From the NCBI RefSeq assembly GCF_041224425.1, contig NZ_JBGFGL010000080.1:62001-126000 (forward strand): a stretch of 64,000 bases of DNA. Reading direction: 5' to 3'. Below the pieces are notes generated by a model. The model did no database searches. It was given only the letters and a program-made list of their open reading frames with translations, and had not been told where the DNA came from. Below are positions 7,597-16,059 of the stretch, piece by piece. This DNA comes from Psychroserpens sp041224425. Its GTDB lineage: Bacteria; Bacteroidota; Bacteroidia; Flavobacteriales; Flavobacteriaceae. The position numbers and the translations under genes were made by a program. Numbering within the stretch: the first letter of the stretch is position 1; each line of letters opens with the position of its first letter.

Positions 7597-10014
7597 ATGA
7601 AATACATTAAGTTCGTCACTTCACTAATGCTCACTATTGTTGTGTTTTATCTATTAAACACAAAACTTGGAAGTCTTCCTCCTCTTGGAAAATTTTTATC
7701 ACCTACTGAAGGAATTTGGCAAAATGAAGGCACAGAATCCACTTCTGGAACACTTGTCATTAAAGATTTAATCGATGACGTAACTGTTCATTACGATGCG
7801 CAATTGATTCCTCACATCTTTGCGCGAAATGATTCCGACCTCTACAAAGCCCAAGGTTATATTACCGCAAAACATCGCTTATGGCAAATGGAATTTCAAA
7901 CCTTTGCTGCTGCAGGTCGATTGTCTGAAATCATTGGTGAAAAAGCGTTGCAATTTGACAGAACCCAACGAAGAAAAGGATTATTGTTTGGAGCAGAAAA
8001 TAGCTTGGAAGTCATAAAAAAAGATGCTGAATCCTTAGCCTTTCTTCAAGCATACAGTGATGGTGTTAATGCCTATATCGAACAACTCAAACCTGAAGAT
8101 TATCCTGTTGAATATAAATTACTCGACTACAAGCCTGAACCTTGGAGTATTGACAAAACCATGCATTTATTGATGTATATGACTGATATGTTGTGTTCTA
8201 GAAACCACGATTTGGAATTTACTAACATGTTGCAACTACTTGGTAAAGAGCGTTTCGATTTGTTATTTCCTGATTTTTTTGATGTAAACGACCCTATCAT
8301 TCCAAAGGCTCGAGATTGGAGTTTTATTGACACGGCTATCACAGAAACACCTCAAAGCGAATTACCTACTGATTCGATTATGGTAGAGCCAATGGAAAAG
8401 CCACATCCCAATAATGGAAGCAACAATTGGGTTGTTGGTCCAGAAAAATCCTATTCTGGACATCCTATTTTGGCCAATGATCCACATTTAGGATTAAAAC
8501 TACCTTCCATTTGGATTGTCATGCAACTACATTCACCTAACCAAAATGTTTTTGGCGCGACACTTCCTGGCGCCTTGGGAATTATCATTGGTTTTAATGA
8601 AGATATTGCTTGGGGAGTTACCAATGCTACAAGAGATGTGATGGATTGGTACAAAATAGAGTTTCAAGATGAATCGCGTAAAACGTACAAATATGGTGAC
8701 GGTTGGCGGGATACCAATTTGCGATTGGAAGAGATTAAAATCAGAAACAAAGAAACTTTCATAGATTCAGTTATATATACACATCATGGACCTGTAAGTT
8801 ATGACCACCTTTTCAAAAGTGATAATCCAAAAAAAGGCTATGCCATGAAATGGGCTGGACATATTGGTCATAATTTCGCTAAGTTGTTCCTAAACTTAAA
8901 CAAAGCCAAAAATTATGATGACTACTTGAAAGCTATTTCCAATCATGTAGCACCTGCACAAAATTTTGCCTTTGCCTCTAAAGAAGGGGACATCGCAATG
9001 TGGATTCAAGGAAAATTTCCAAACAAATGGAAAGGTCAAGGGAAATTTTTATTAGATGGTAGTAATCCTGAACACGATTGGCAGAGTTTTATTCCCCAGG
9101 AATTCAATGCACATGTTAAAAACCCTGAACGTGGATTTGTGAGTTCAGCCAACCAACATCCTGTGGATGCCTCTTATCCATTTTATGTGTTTAACGATGG
9201 TTATGAAACTTACAGAAATCGCGTCATTAATAATTATTTAAGTGTCAGGGAAAAGCTTAGCATTGAAAACTTTAAAAACCTTCAGAACAACAATCTTAAT
9301 TTAAAAGCTCAAGAGTTGATTCCTTTTATGATTGATCACATGGAAACTTCAGCTTTAAATAATGAAGAACAACAACTATTGAATCATTTAAGACATTGGA
9401 ACTATATCAATACTATCGATAATATTGCTCCTAGTATTTGGACTGCTTGGAACAAACATTTACATCAGCTCACTTGGGATGAATTCGATAATGACACACT
9501 GGCTTTAAAAACACCTTTTACCTATCAATCTCACTATCTTTTAAAGAATTATCCCAACGATCCGCTAATGGACATCAAGGATACACCTTTGAAAGAAACA
9601 GCTATTGATCTCTATACTATTTCATTCAAGGCTGCAGCAAAAGAACTAAAGGAATGGGAAGCCGAAAACGGTTCTTTGGAATGGAAAAACTACAAAGGTG
9701 CTTATGTTGGACATTTACTACAAGTACTTCCTGCGTTTTCAAGATTTGATATTCCCATTGGTGGCGATCGCAATACGGTTAACGCCTCTGATGTCAATCA
9801 TGGACCATCGTGGCGCATGATTGTTGAGCTATCGTCACCTCCAAAAGCCTATGGGATTTATCCTGGTGGTCAATCTGGAAATCCTGGAAGCAAATACTAT
9901 GATAATTTTATTGATGATTGGGCAAAGGGTAATTATTACGACCTTATTTTTATGCAAAACGAAAACGCAACTGAAGGAATTTTATCCTCGCAAACATTAA
10001 CACCAAAACAATGA
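7597..10014 (+). CDS. Penicillin acylase family protein (Ntn-hydrolase)
   Basis: An 805-aa N-terminal-nucleophile hydrolase expected to cleave itself before Ser275 (motif NNGSNNWVVG) into alpha and beta chains; the new N-terminal serine is the nucleophile. Other family marks are HFARND-like HIFARND near residue 70, ANDPHLGLKLPSIW, and the asparagine region APAQNFAFA. Residues 5-22 form an uncleaved anchor or signal peptide, so it works in the periplasm. The family acts on penicillins, cyclic lipopeptides or acyl-homoserine lactones; the acyl chain preference cannot be read here. Its stop overlaps the start of a small membrane protein (ATGA). Confidence 0.92.
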   Translation: MKYIKFVTSLMLTIVVFYLLNTKLGSLPPLGKFLSPTEGIWQNEGTESTSGTLVIKDLIDDVTVHYDAQLIPHIFARNDSDLYKAQGYITAKHRLWQMEFQTFAAAGRLSEIIGEKALQFDRTQRRKGLLFGAENSLEVIKKDAESLAFLQAYSDGVNAYIEQLKPEDYPVEYKLLDYKPEPWSIDKTMHLLMYMTDMLCSRNHDLEFTNMLQLLGKERFDLLFPDFFDVNDPIIPKARDWSFIDTAITETPQSELPTDSIMVEPMEKPHPNNGSNNWVVGPEKSYSGHPILANDPHLGLKLPSIWIVMQLHSPNQNVFGATLPGALGIIIGFNEDIAWGVTNATRDVMDWYKIEFQDESRKTYKYGDGWRDTNLRLEEIKIRNKETFIDSVIYTHHGPVSYDHLFKSDNPKKGYAMKWAGHIGHNFAKLFLNLNKAKNYDDYLKAISNHVAPAQNFAFASKEGDIAMWIQGKFPNKWKGQGKFLLDGSNPEHDWQSFIPQEFNAHVKNPERGFVSSANQHPVDASYPFYVFNDGYETYRNRVINNYLSVREKLSIENFKNLQNNNLNLKAQELIPFMIDHMETSALNNEEQQLLNHLRHWNYINTIDNIAPSIWTAWNKHLHQLTWDEFDNDTLALKTPFTYQSHYLLKNYPNDPLMDIKDTPLKETAIDLYTISFKAAAKELKEWEAENGSLEWKNYKGAYVGHLLQVLPAFSRFDIPIGGDRNTVNASDVNHGPSWRMIVELSSPPKAYGIYPGGQSGNPGSKYYDNFIDDWAKGNYYDLIFMQNENATEGILSSQTLTPKQ

Positions 10015-10373
10015 AAAGATATCTTTTAAATTTTATAGCAACAATTATAATTGCGGTTTTATTATCGCAAGTATTGCCTTGGTGGTCAGTAATGTTAGCT
10101 GGATTAATAACAGGGCTTTTAATTCCATTGAAACGAAGTGCTGTGTTTTTTGTTCCTTTTTTAGCGGTCGCTTTATTTTGGATGGTTTATGCATATAGTT
10201 TAAGTCAGGCAAATGATTTTATACTATCAAAGAAAATAGCTGAACTCTTACCACTTAACGGGAATCCTTACTTGCTCTTACTGTTGACAGGAATCATCGG
10301 AGGAATTGCTACTGGAATCGCTGCTGTTTTGGGAAAACAGATCTCAATCTTATTGAAATCCTCAAAATCTTAA
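10011..10373 (+). CDS. Small integral membrane protein, unknown function
   Basis: A 120-aa protein with four hydrophobic stretches (about residues 5-22, 27-40, 44-65 and 85-112), the last with GIIGGIATGIAAVLG. No catalytic motif is visible and I do not recognise the family. The ATGA overlap with the penicillin acylase-like gene implies coupled translation, so it may assist that enzyme at the membrane; this is inference from context. Confidence 0.75.
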   Translation: MKRYLLNFIATIIIAVLLSQVLPWWSVMLAGLITGLLIPLKRSAVFFVPFLAVALFWMVYAYSLSQANDFILSKKIAELLPLNGNPYLLLLLTGIIGGIATGIAAVLGKQISILLKSSKS

Positions 10374-10377
10374 TACT

Positions 10378-11091
10378 ATGATTTCAAAGCTCAACTTAGA
10401 ACACATTTTATTTCTGGATATTGAAACGGTTCCTGAAACCGAAAATTTTTCTGATTTAGATATTGTTAAACAAGAGCTTTGGGAATTAAAATCCCAATAC
10501 CAAAGAAGAGAAGATTACACTGCTGAAGAATTTTACGATCGTGCTGGAATTTGGGCTGAATTTGGAAAGATTGTATGTATTTCTGTTGGGTATTTTACTC
10601 ATAAAGGAGAAGAACGCAAGTTTAGAGTGACCTCTTTTTATGGTGATGAAACCAGTATTTTAAAAGATTTTAAGAATCTACTCATTTCTCATTTTAGTCA
10701 ATCACATCATTTATTATGTGCTCATAATGGGAAGGAATTTGACTTTCCTTACATCGCTAGACGTATGATCATTAACAACATTATGTTACCTTATAAACTT
10801 AATCTCTTTGGAAAAAAACCTTGGGAAGTCCCGCATCTTGACACTTTAGAGCTTTGGAAGTTTGGCGACTTTAAAACCTACACGTCTCTTAAACTTTTGA
10901 CTAACGTACTAGGTATTCCTTCACCTAAGGATGATATTGATGGAAGTGAAGTATATAGTGTTTATTACAAAGAGAACGATATTGATCGCATCATTCAATA
11001 CTGCGAAAAAGATACGATTTCAGTGGCTCAGATTCTCTTAAAATTTAGAGGAGATGAGCTACTGCTAGAAAATGAAATCATTCATATATAA
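10378..11091 (+). CDS. Predicted 3'-5' exonuclease, DEDD/PolB-exonuclease type
   Basis: A 237-aa protein with an RNase H-fold exonuclease domain. Motif I is FLDIETVPE (Asp and Glu that bind metal), motif II is CAHNGKEFDFPYIARRM, and motif III is YCEKDTISVAQILL. These fit the COG3298 family of predicted exonucleases related to the proofreading domain of PolB. It is free-standing, without a polymerase domain. Starts 4 bp after the preceding stop and is followed at once by a strong terminator. Substrate (DNA or RNA) is not known. Confidence 0.88.
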   Translation: MISKLNLEHILFLDIETVPETENFSDLDIVKQELWELKSQYQRREDYTAEEFYDRAGIWAEFGKIVCISVGYFTHKGEERKFRVTSFYGDETSILKDFKNLLISHFSQSHHLLCAHNGKEFDFPYIARRMIINNIMLPYKLNLFGKKPWEVPHLDTLELWKFGDFKTYTSLKLLTNVLGIPSPKDDIDGSEVYSVYYKENDIDRIIQYCEKDTISVAQILLKFRGDELLLENEIIHI

Positions 11092-11121
11092 AAAAGCCCA
11101 AACCTTATGTTTGGGCTTTTT
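11091..11121. terminator. Bidirectional intrinsic terminator
   Basis: Stem AAAAAGCCCAAAC / GTTTGGGCTTTTT with a 5-base loop lies between two convergent genes. It gives U-runs on both strands, so it can stop the exonuclease transcript (+) and the M12B protease transcript (-). Confidence 0.92.
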
Positions 11122-11138
11122 AATGAAATAGAGAGCAG

Positions 11139-14100
11139 CTATTGTTTGATAAAACGCTTAACTAGTGTTTCTCCTTCAGTTGTGAATAGGATTTGATAGA
11201 TCGCTCCATCTAAATGGCTCACATCAATAACACCGTTTTTCAATACCCCTTTAGATACCATTTGTCCAACCGTATTGTAAATCTCATAGGTTACATCAGA
11301 AAATGTTGATGACACAAATAATTGATCCCCTTTTACTGGGTTTGGGTACAATTGGATGTCTTTTGGATTATCATTAGCTATTTCTGCTATCACTTCACCT
11401 TTTGCTGAAGATCCAGTCGTTAGATTAATATTATCTATAGCTATATCAGCTTGCCAAGTACTACCCGTTAATCTGTTAAAGCGTAACTGAACACTTCCAC
11501 CAGTATAGGAGCTTAGATTAACACTAGCCGATTGCCATGAGTTTCCTAAGTTACCTGAACTGCTCCAAATGGAAACCCAAGTCGAACCATCATCATTACT
11601 CGCTTCCAAATCTAAGGTTCCCATATTTGAAGATCCGTATTGATGATAATTGAAACTAAATGTTGCAGAAGACTCAGAGCTTAAATCGTAGCATGGTGAG
11701 TTAAGAATCGCTCTTTTGTTAGGATAACCTGTACCATTTCCAGAAGCTTCAACATAGATGTAAACAGATCCTTGAATAGCGCTTGAAGGCCCTGTTCCAC
11801 TCGATGGTGTTCCGTTAGAATCTCTTGTCCAATTGATATCATCGGTTGTAGACTGTGTCCAAGCTCCAAATGAAGATTCAAACCCTTCAGAATATGGATA
11901 AGTAGAAATTCCTCCTGTACATCCAGAAATAACAACATTACCGTCATCTAAACTTATATCATCAATAGCAATGTCTGCTTGCCATGTACTACCTGTAATT
12001 CTATTGAATCGCAATTGAATGCTTCCTCCTGTATAAGCATCAAGATTAACATTTGCTGTTTGCCAAGAATTACCTAGGTTTCCTGAACTATTCCAAATAG
12101 AACTCCATGAGCCACCATTGTCATCACTGATTTCCAAGTCAATGGTTCCCATATTAGAAGAACCATACTGGTGGTATTTAAAACTAAATGTTGCTTCAGA
12201 CAAACTACTTAAATCAAAACATGGTGAGGTCAGGATAGCCTGTTTATTTGGATAGCCTGTACCGTTACCTGATGCTTCAACATAAATATAAAATGAGCCT
12301 TCAAAAGCACTTGATGGACCTGTACTGCTGGAAGGTGTTCCATTGGCATCTCTTGTCCAGTCAATATCATCAGCTCCAGACTGTACCCAACCTCCAAATG
12401 ATGATTCAAAACCTTCAGTATATGGAAATGTAGAAACACCTCCTGAACAACCTGAAGATGGTTCGCTTACGTTTACTGTCCTAATAACTTCAGCAGCTGC
12501 ATTACCCGCAGAATCGCTAACATTATAGGTAACACTATAAGTGCCTGCAACACTTGTATTAACTGATCCTCCGATAATAATACTAGAGGTTAAATCACCA
12601 TCTAAGTTATCTGTTGCCGTAGCACCTTGCTCATTATAAGTGTCACCAACCAAAAGATTAATTACAGATGCACCATTAAGGACAATTACTGGTGGAGTAG
12701 TATCAGCCGTCACATTAACGGTTCTAGTGACTTGATTTGCTGCATTTCCAGAAGAATCACTAACGTTGTAATTGACAAAGTACGTTCCTGCAACAGACGT
12801 ATTTACACTACCTGAAATAACAATACTTGACGTTAAATCGCCATCCCAATTGTCAACAGCTGTTGCACCTTGTTCTACATAAGTATCACCAACATTCAAC
12901 GTAATGGTTGAAGCACCATTTAAAGTAATCACAGGTGCTGTAGTATCTGGATTGACAATAACGGTTCTAATAACTTCTGATGCTGCATTTCCTGCTGCAT
13001 CACTAACATTGTAAGTCACCACATACGTGTCAGGAATAGAAGTGTTTACAGTATCTCCTCCAATTACTATACTTGAGGTCAAATTGCCATCTACATTATC
13101 GGTAGCAGTTGCACCAAGTTCTGTATAGGTATCACCAATATTCAAGTTGACAGTCGAAGTGCCGTTCAATGTAATAACGGGAGCTTCAGTATCAGGCCCA
13201 GAACCTTCGATAATAACAGTATAATCTTCAACTTCACCATAAGTGAAGCTATCACATGGACCAGGTATTTGGTTGTATCGCATCGTGACTCTCATTCGTG
13301 TTGCATTTTCAACAGCTCCACTAGGAATCGTAAAACTTCCACTTACGGAAGTAGCCTGCGTATTTCCTTGGGTAAACACTTGTTCACCTGCATCTGTAAA
13401 ATCACCATCTCTATTATAATCAATCCAAACACTGTAGGCTTCATTGTATACAGTACCTGTCCAAGTAGGCGTAATCGTGATTGTATATTGTGTGTCTTTT
13501 GTTAAAGTCGTGGAAATCCCTGTAAAGTCTGAATAAAATTGTGGGCCAGAAGAATTATCAATGGTATTCAATTGCACACGACTAATATATTCATCATTCG
13601 TATTTGTACTTGCGGAACCGCAATAATTCAATTGTACATCTGTTGTTGTAAATACCACTGAACTACTATATGCAGAATTGCTTCCGCCAGAACATTCGCT
13701 TCTTACTTGCGCTTCGTACTGGGTTAAGGCTGTTAAATTCGTTACGTTATATGAAATACCAGTAACTGAAACCGTTGTCCATGTTGAAGCTCCCACTTCT
13801 CTATATCTTACATCATAAGTAGCACCAAAAACAGAATTCCAGCTTAATGTAGCGGTAGTTTCGGCAATATTTGATGCGGCCAATCCCGAAGGGACATCCG
13901 CATTACAAACTACTGGTGCGCCAATGTTAAAATTAGTATCTGAAATATCGAAAAAGATATGGTTTGACCCTCTGACCATGATTCGGTTTTGAGTCCCTTG
14001 GTTGTTAGGAACAACAACATCATGGGAACCGTCATTAGGAACTCCCGTTGCCAATGTTACCGAATACGTGTCTCCTCCATCGGTTGAGAGAAAAATATCA

Positions 14101-15833
14101 ACATTAGCTGCATTCACTCCATTCCCCGTGGTCCCTGCCACGTTCCAGGTAACGGTTTGGGTTGTCCCTGCATCCCATGTCACATTTGTATTGGGAGAGT
14201 TTACCACAAACGGTCCAGCTGTTCCGTTTACAGTAACCACCATATCATCACTGTTATTGGTCCCTCCTCCGGCAACATTGTCCCTAACAGTCAATCTAAA
14301 ATTCAAGGTCCGTGCTACATTGGGAACCGCTTCCCATTGCCAAGAGGTCGCTCCTGTTTTAATGGTCTCCAATCTTGGGAAATAGCGATTTGGATTTGTT
14401 GTTGGTTCATAGGCCCTAAATGCAACACCGGTAGTAGCGGTTGTGCTCGGGTAAGTGGTCGAAGCATTGTTCTCATCCATCTGTTCCCAACTATAGCTCA
14501 ATACATCGCCAGCATCTGAATCAGAAGCCGTACCTTCCAAAACAAACGGTGTGCCTCGAGGAATCGTGTAATCACCACCGGCACTAACCGTCGGAACCGA
14601 GTTCCCTGTAGGCGTATTGGTCTGGCAGCTTGTGCTTTTTACATAATCCGTAACCTGTTCAATCGAGACCGCGTGAAAGTTAGGGTGCACATTCGCCTGG
14701 ACATCGGTAGCACCAGTGATACCAGCATAGCTCATAATGGTCGAGCCACTTCCCGGCTCTACCTGGACATTTGTCCCTTCGTTCCCATTGAAGGTCCATG
14801 TATGGTTGGCCCCAAACTGGTGCCCCATCTCATGGGCAACATAGTCCACATCGAACAGATCTCCCTCGGGTGCCGTCAAGGACGTAAACGCACTTCCCTT
14901 TTGGTTGTTCACGCATACACAACCAATGCAGCCCGCGTTACCGTTATTGGATCCTTGGACAAATAAGTGTCCGATATCATAATTCGCCTCACCAATCACG
15001 CTCGTTAGAGTGGACTGGAGCTGAGAATTGTAAGATCCGGTGTAAGGGTCTGAACCTGCGTTGGTATAGATCACGTCATCCGTATTCGCTATCAAGGTCA
15101 TGGTGACATTGAAATCCACTTCGAAAATACCATTGACACGGACCATCGTCTGAACTATAGCCGCCAAGGCCAAGGGCTTGGTCCCGCCGTGATAGGCCGT
15201 ATACTCTCCGGTTGTTGAAACGGCCAACCTATAGGTCCTTAAGATGCCGTCATCGGCGTTTCTGTAGGCTACATTATCGGAAGCCATGGTCTTGTTCAGG
15301 CTTTGCGTCACCGAACACTCGAAATCATCGTTCATGTTAAGCTTCTGGTCCCTTGAAAATACCGTGTATACCGATGCATCAGAGGTTATTGCCTCTATGA
15401 AGCTCGCCGGTTTTCCAACTGCTAATCGCATGCTCTGGAACCCCAGGGGCGTCACACTGAAACTGATTACGGCCGATGGGTCGTCAATGCCCTGGCCCAT
15501 ATAGGATTTAATCCCTGGATAGCGCTCCGCCAGATCGGCATTCATGACAGACGTCCCATAGATCCTGTAGCGCTCAAAACCGCCTTCAGGATTTGGAAAA
15601 GACAGTACAACATTGGACGCCGTATTCGAATGGTGCCTCAGGGGCACGTTTACCAAGGCCTGCCTTAAAGCGTCAATGTTCAAATTGAACGTTTGTGCTT
15701 TTGGCAGATCTTGTTTGCCCGGCTTTAACCTGAGCGAGCCTGGGACGGCTTGCTTTTGCCAAAGTGTCTTCCCCTGCGAAAAACCTAAATTGGAACTAAA
15801 AATTAATGCGAGAAATAGTAATCTTAACTTCAT
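11139..15833 (-). CDS. Secreted reprolysin-like (M12B) zinc metalloprotease with T9SS sorting domain
   Basis: Giant secreted protease of 1564 aa. Order: signal peptide 1-20; propeptide to about 170; catalytic domain with HEMGHQFGANH near residue 330 and a Met-turn segment (TIMSYAG); PKD/Ig-like parts to about 640; fibronectin III about 645-735; GEVED domain about 736-880; three DUF5011-like repeats to about 1125; two MAM-like domains to about 1470; T9SS type A C-terminal domain from about 1488. I moved the start from the TTG at 15860 to the ATG at 15833 because it begins a clean signal peptide and a -7 box occupies 15858-15865. G+C is far higher over the catalytic half (see separate entry). 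Likely a cell-surface or released protease for protein degradation. Confidence 0.93.
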   Translation of the reverse strand: MKLRLLFLALIFSSNLGFSQGKTLWQKQAVPGSLRLKPGKQDLPKAQTFNLNIDALRQALVNVPLRHHSNTASNVVLSFPNPEGGFERYRIYGTSVMNADLAERYPGIKSYMGQGIDDPSAVISFSVTPLGFQSMRLAVGKPASFIEAITSDASVYTVFSRDQKLNMNDDFECSVTQSLNKTMASDNVAYRNADDGILRTYRLAVSTTGEYTAYHGGTKPLALAAIVQTMVRVNGIFEVDFNVTMTLIANTDDVIYTNAGSDPYTGSYNSQLQSTLTSVIGEANYDIGHLFVQGSNNGNAGCIGCVCVNNQKGSAFTSLTAPEGDLFDVDYVAHEMGHQFGANHTWTFNGNEGTNVQVEPGSGSTIMSYAGITGATDVQANVHPNFHAVSIEQVTDYVKSTSCQTNTPTGNSVPTVSAGGDYTIPRGTPFVLEGTASDSDAGDVLSYSWEQMDENNASTTYPSTTATTGVAFRAYEPTTNPNRYFPRLETIKTGATSWQWEAVPNVARTLNFRLTVRDNVAGGGTNNSDDMVVTVNGTAGPFVVNSPNTNVTWDAGTTQTVTWNVAGTTGNGVNAANVDIFLSTDGGDTYSVTLATGVPNDGSHDVVVPNNQGTQNRIMVRGSNHIFFDISDTNFNIGAPVVCNADVPSGLAASNIAETTATLSWNSVFGATYDVRYREVGASTWTTVSVTGISYNVTNLTALTQYEAQVRSECSGGSNSAYSSSVVFTTTDVQLNYCGSASTNTNDEYISRVQLNTIDNSSGPQFYSDFTGISTTLTKDTQYTITITPTWTGTVYNEAYSVWIDYNRDGDFTDAGEQVFTQGNTQATSVSGSFTIPSGAVENATRMRVTMRYNQIPGPCDSFTYGEVEDYTVIIEGSGPDTEAPVITLNGTSTVNLNIGDTYTELGATATDNVDGNLTSSIVIGGDTVNTSIPDTYVVTYNVSDAAGNAASEVIRTVIVNPDTTAPVITLNGASTITLNVGDTYVEQGATAVDNWDGDLTSSIVISGSVNTSVAGTYFVNYNVSDSSGNAANQVTRTVNVTADTTPPVIVLNGASVINLLVGDTYNEQGATATDNLDGDLTSSIIIGGSVNTSVAGTYSVTYNVSDSAGNAAAEVIRTVNVSEPSSGCSGGVSTFPYTEGFESSFGGWVQSGADDIDWTRDANGTPSSSTGPSSAFEGSFYIYVEASGNGTGYPNKQAILTSPCFDLSSLSEATFSFKYHQYGSSNMGTIDLEISDDNGGSWSSIWNSSGNLGNSWQTANVNLDAYTGGSIQLRFNRITGSTWQADIAIDDISLDDGNVVISGCTGGISTYPYSEGFESSFGAWTQSTTDDINWTRDSNGTPSSGTGPSSAIQGSVYIYVEASGNGTGYPNKRAILNSPCYDLSSESSATFSFNYHQYGSSNMGTLDLEASNDDGSTWVSIWSSSGNLGNSWQSASVNLSSYTGGSVQLRFNRLTGSTWQADIAIDNINLTTGSSAKGEVIAEIANDNPKDIQLYPNPVKGDQLFVSSTFSDVTYEIYNTVGQMVSKGVLKNGVIDVSHLDGAIYQILFTTEGETLVKRFIKQ
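11415..12455 (-). repeat. Two tandem MAM-like domain repeats inside the M12B protease gene
   Basis: Two copies of about 525 bp encode near-identical beta-sandwich domains; each has FPYxEGFESSFG, GTGYPNK and YHQYGSSNMGT segments and ends in DIAIDxIxL. The split is near 11935. They look like products of an internal duplication and probably bind glycans or proteins. Confidence 0.85.
12465..13195 (-). repeat. Three tandem DUF5011/HYR-like repeats inside the M12B protease gene
   Basis: Three units of about 243 bp encode domains with PVIxLNG, GDTYxExGATAxDNxDGDLTSS and SDxxGNAAxxVxRTVxV. They are separated by short Asp/Thr linkers (DTT). Such repeats act as rigid spacers between catalytic and binding domains of exported enzymes. 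Confidence 0.85.
13960..15790. other. High-G+C segment within the M12B protease gene
   Basis: Hand counts of 60-base rows give 33/60 (14101-14160), 32/60 (14701-14760), 33/60 (15181-15240) and 33/60 (15601-15660) G+C, against 21/60 at 12001-12060 in the same gene and 23/60 at 16081-16140 in the neighbour. The shift falls close to the junction between the catalytic/PKD part and the fibronectin III domain; the signal-peptide end is again AT-rich. This suggests a mosaic gene. Confidence 0.8.
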
Positions 15834-15857
15834 TGTAAAATGGGATTTAGTAACCGT

Positions 15858-15865
15858 CAAAAATA
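15858..15865 (-). promoter_or_regulatory. -7 promoter box for M12B protease
   Basis: Reverse strand reads TATTTTTG, an exact TAnnTTTG, about 25 bp before the ATG at 15833. It supports that start over the upstream TTG. Confidence 0.5.
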
Positions 15866-16008
15866 CCCATTATTGAGAATAATGCAAAAAAACTTCAATA
15901 AATCTAAAGCAAGTCTTTTCAAATAGACCAAATTGAAGCGGTTTTTTCAATATTTCTGTTAAAACAAACATCTGCCTCGGAACAATAATTTGATTTTTTT
16001 AACGAAAC

Positions 16009-16036
16009 AAAAAGCCTAGATTTTACTAGGCTTTTT
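16009..16036 (-). terminator. Intrinsic terminator of M14 carboxypeptidase gene
   Basis: Stem AAAAAGCCTAG / CTAGGCTTTTT with a 6-base loop, 24 bp past the stop of the minus-strand M14 gene. U-run on the minus strand; the symmetric stem could also work from the other side. Confidence 0.88.
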
Positions 16037-16059
16037 GGAGTTATATTTTTGTTATTTCA

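Noticed and set aside
14002..14966. Plus-strand open frames of 97-127 codons opposite the M12B gene
   Set aside because: They are produced by the higher G+C of the real minus-strand gene, which removes stop codons; products look unlike proteins.
13960..15790. Assembly chimera as cause of the G+C jump
   Set aside because: The reading frame and domain order continue without break across both borders, and the protein is a coherent T9SS substrate.
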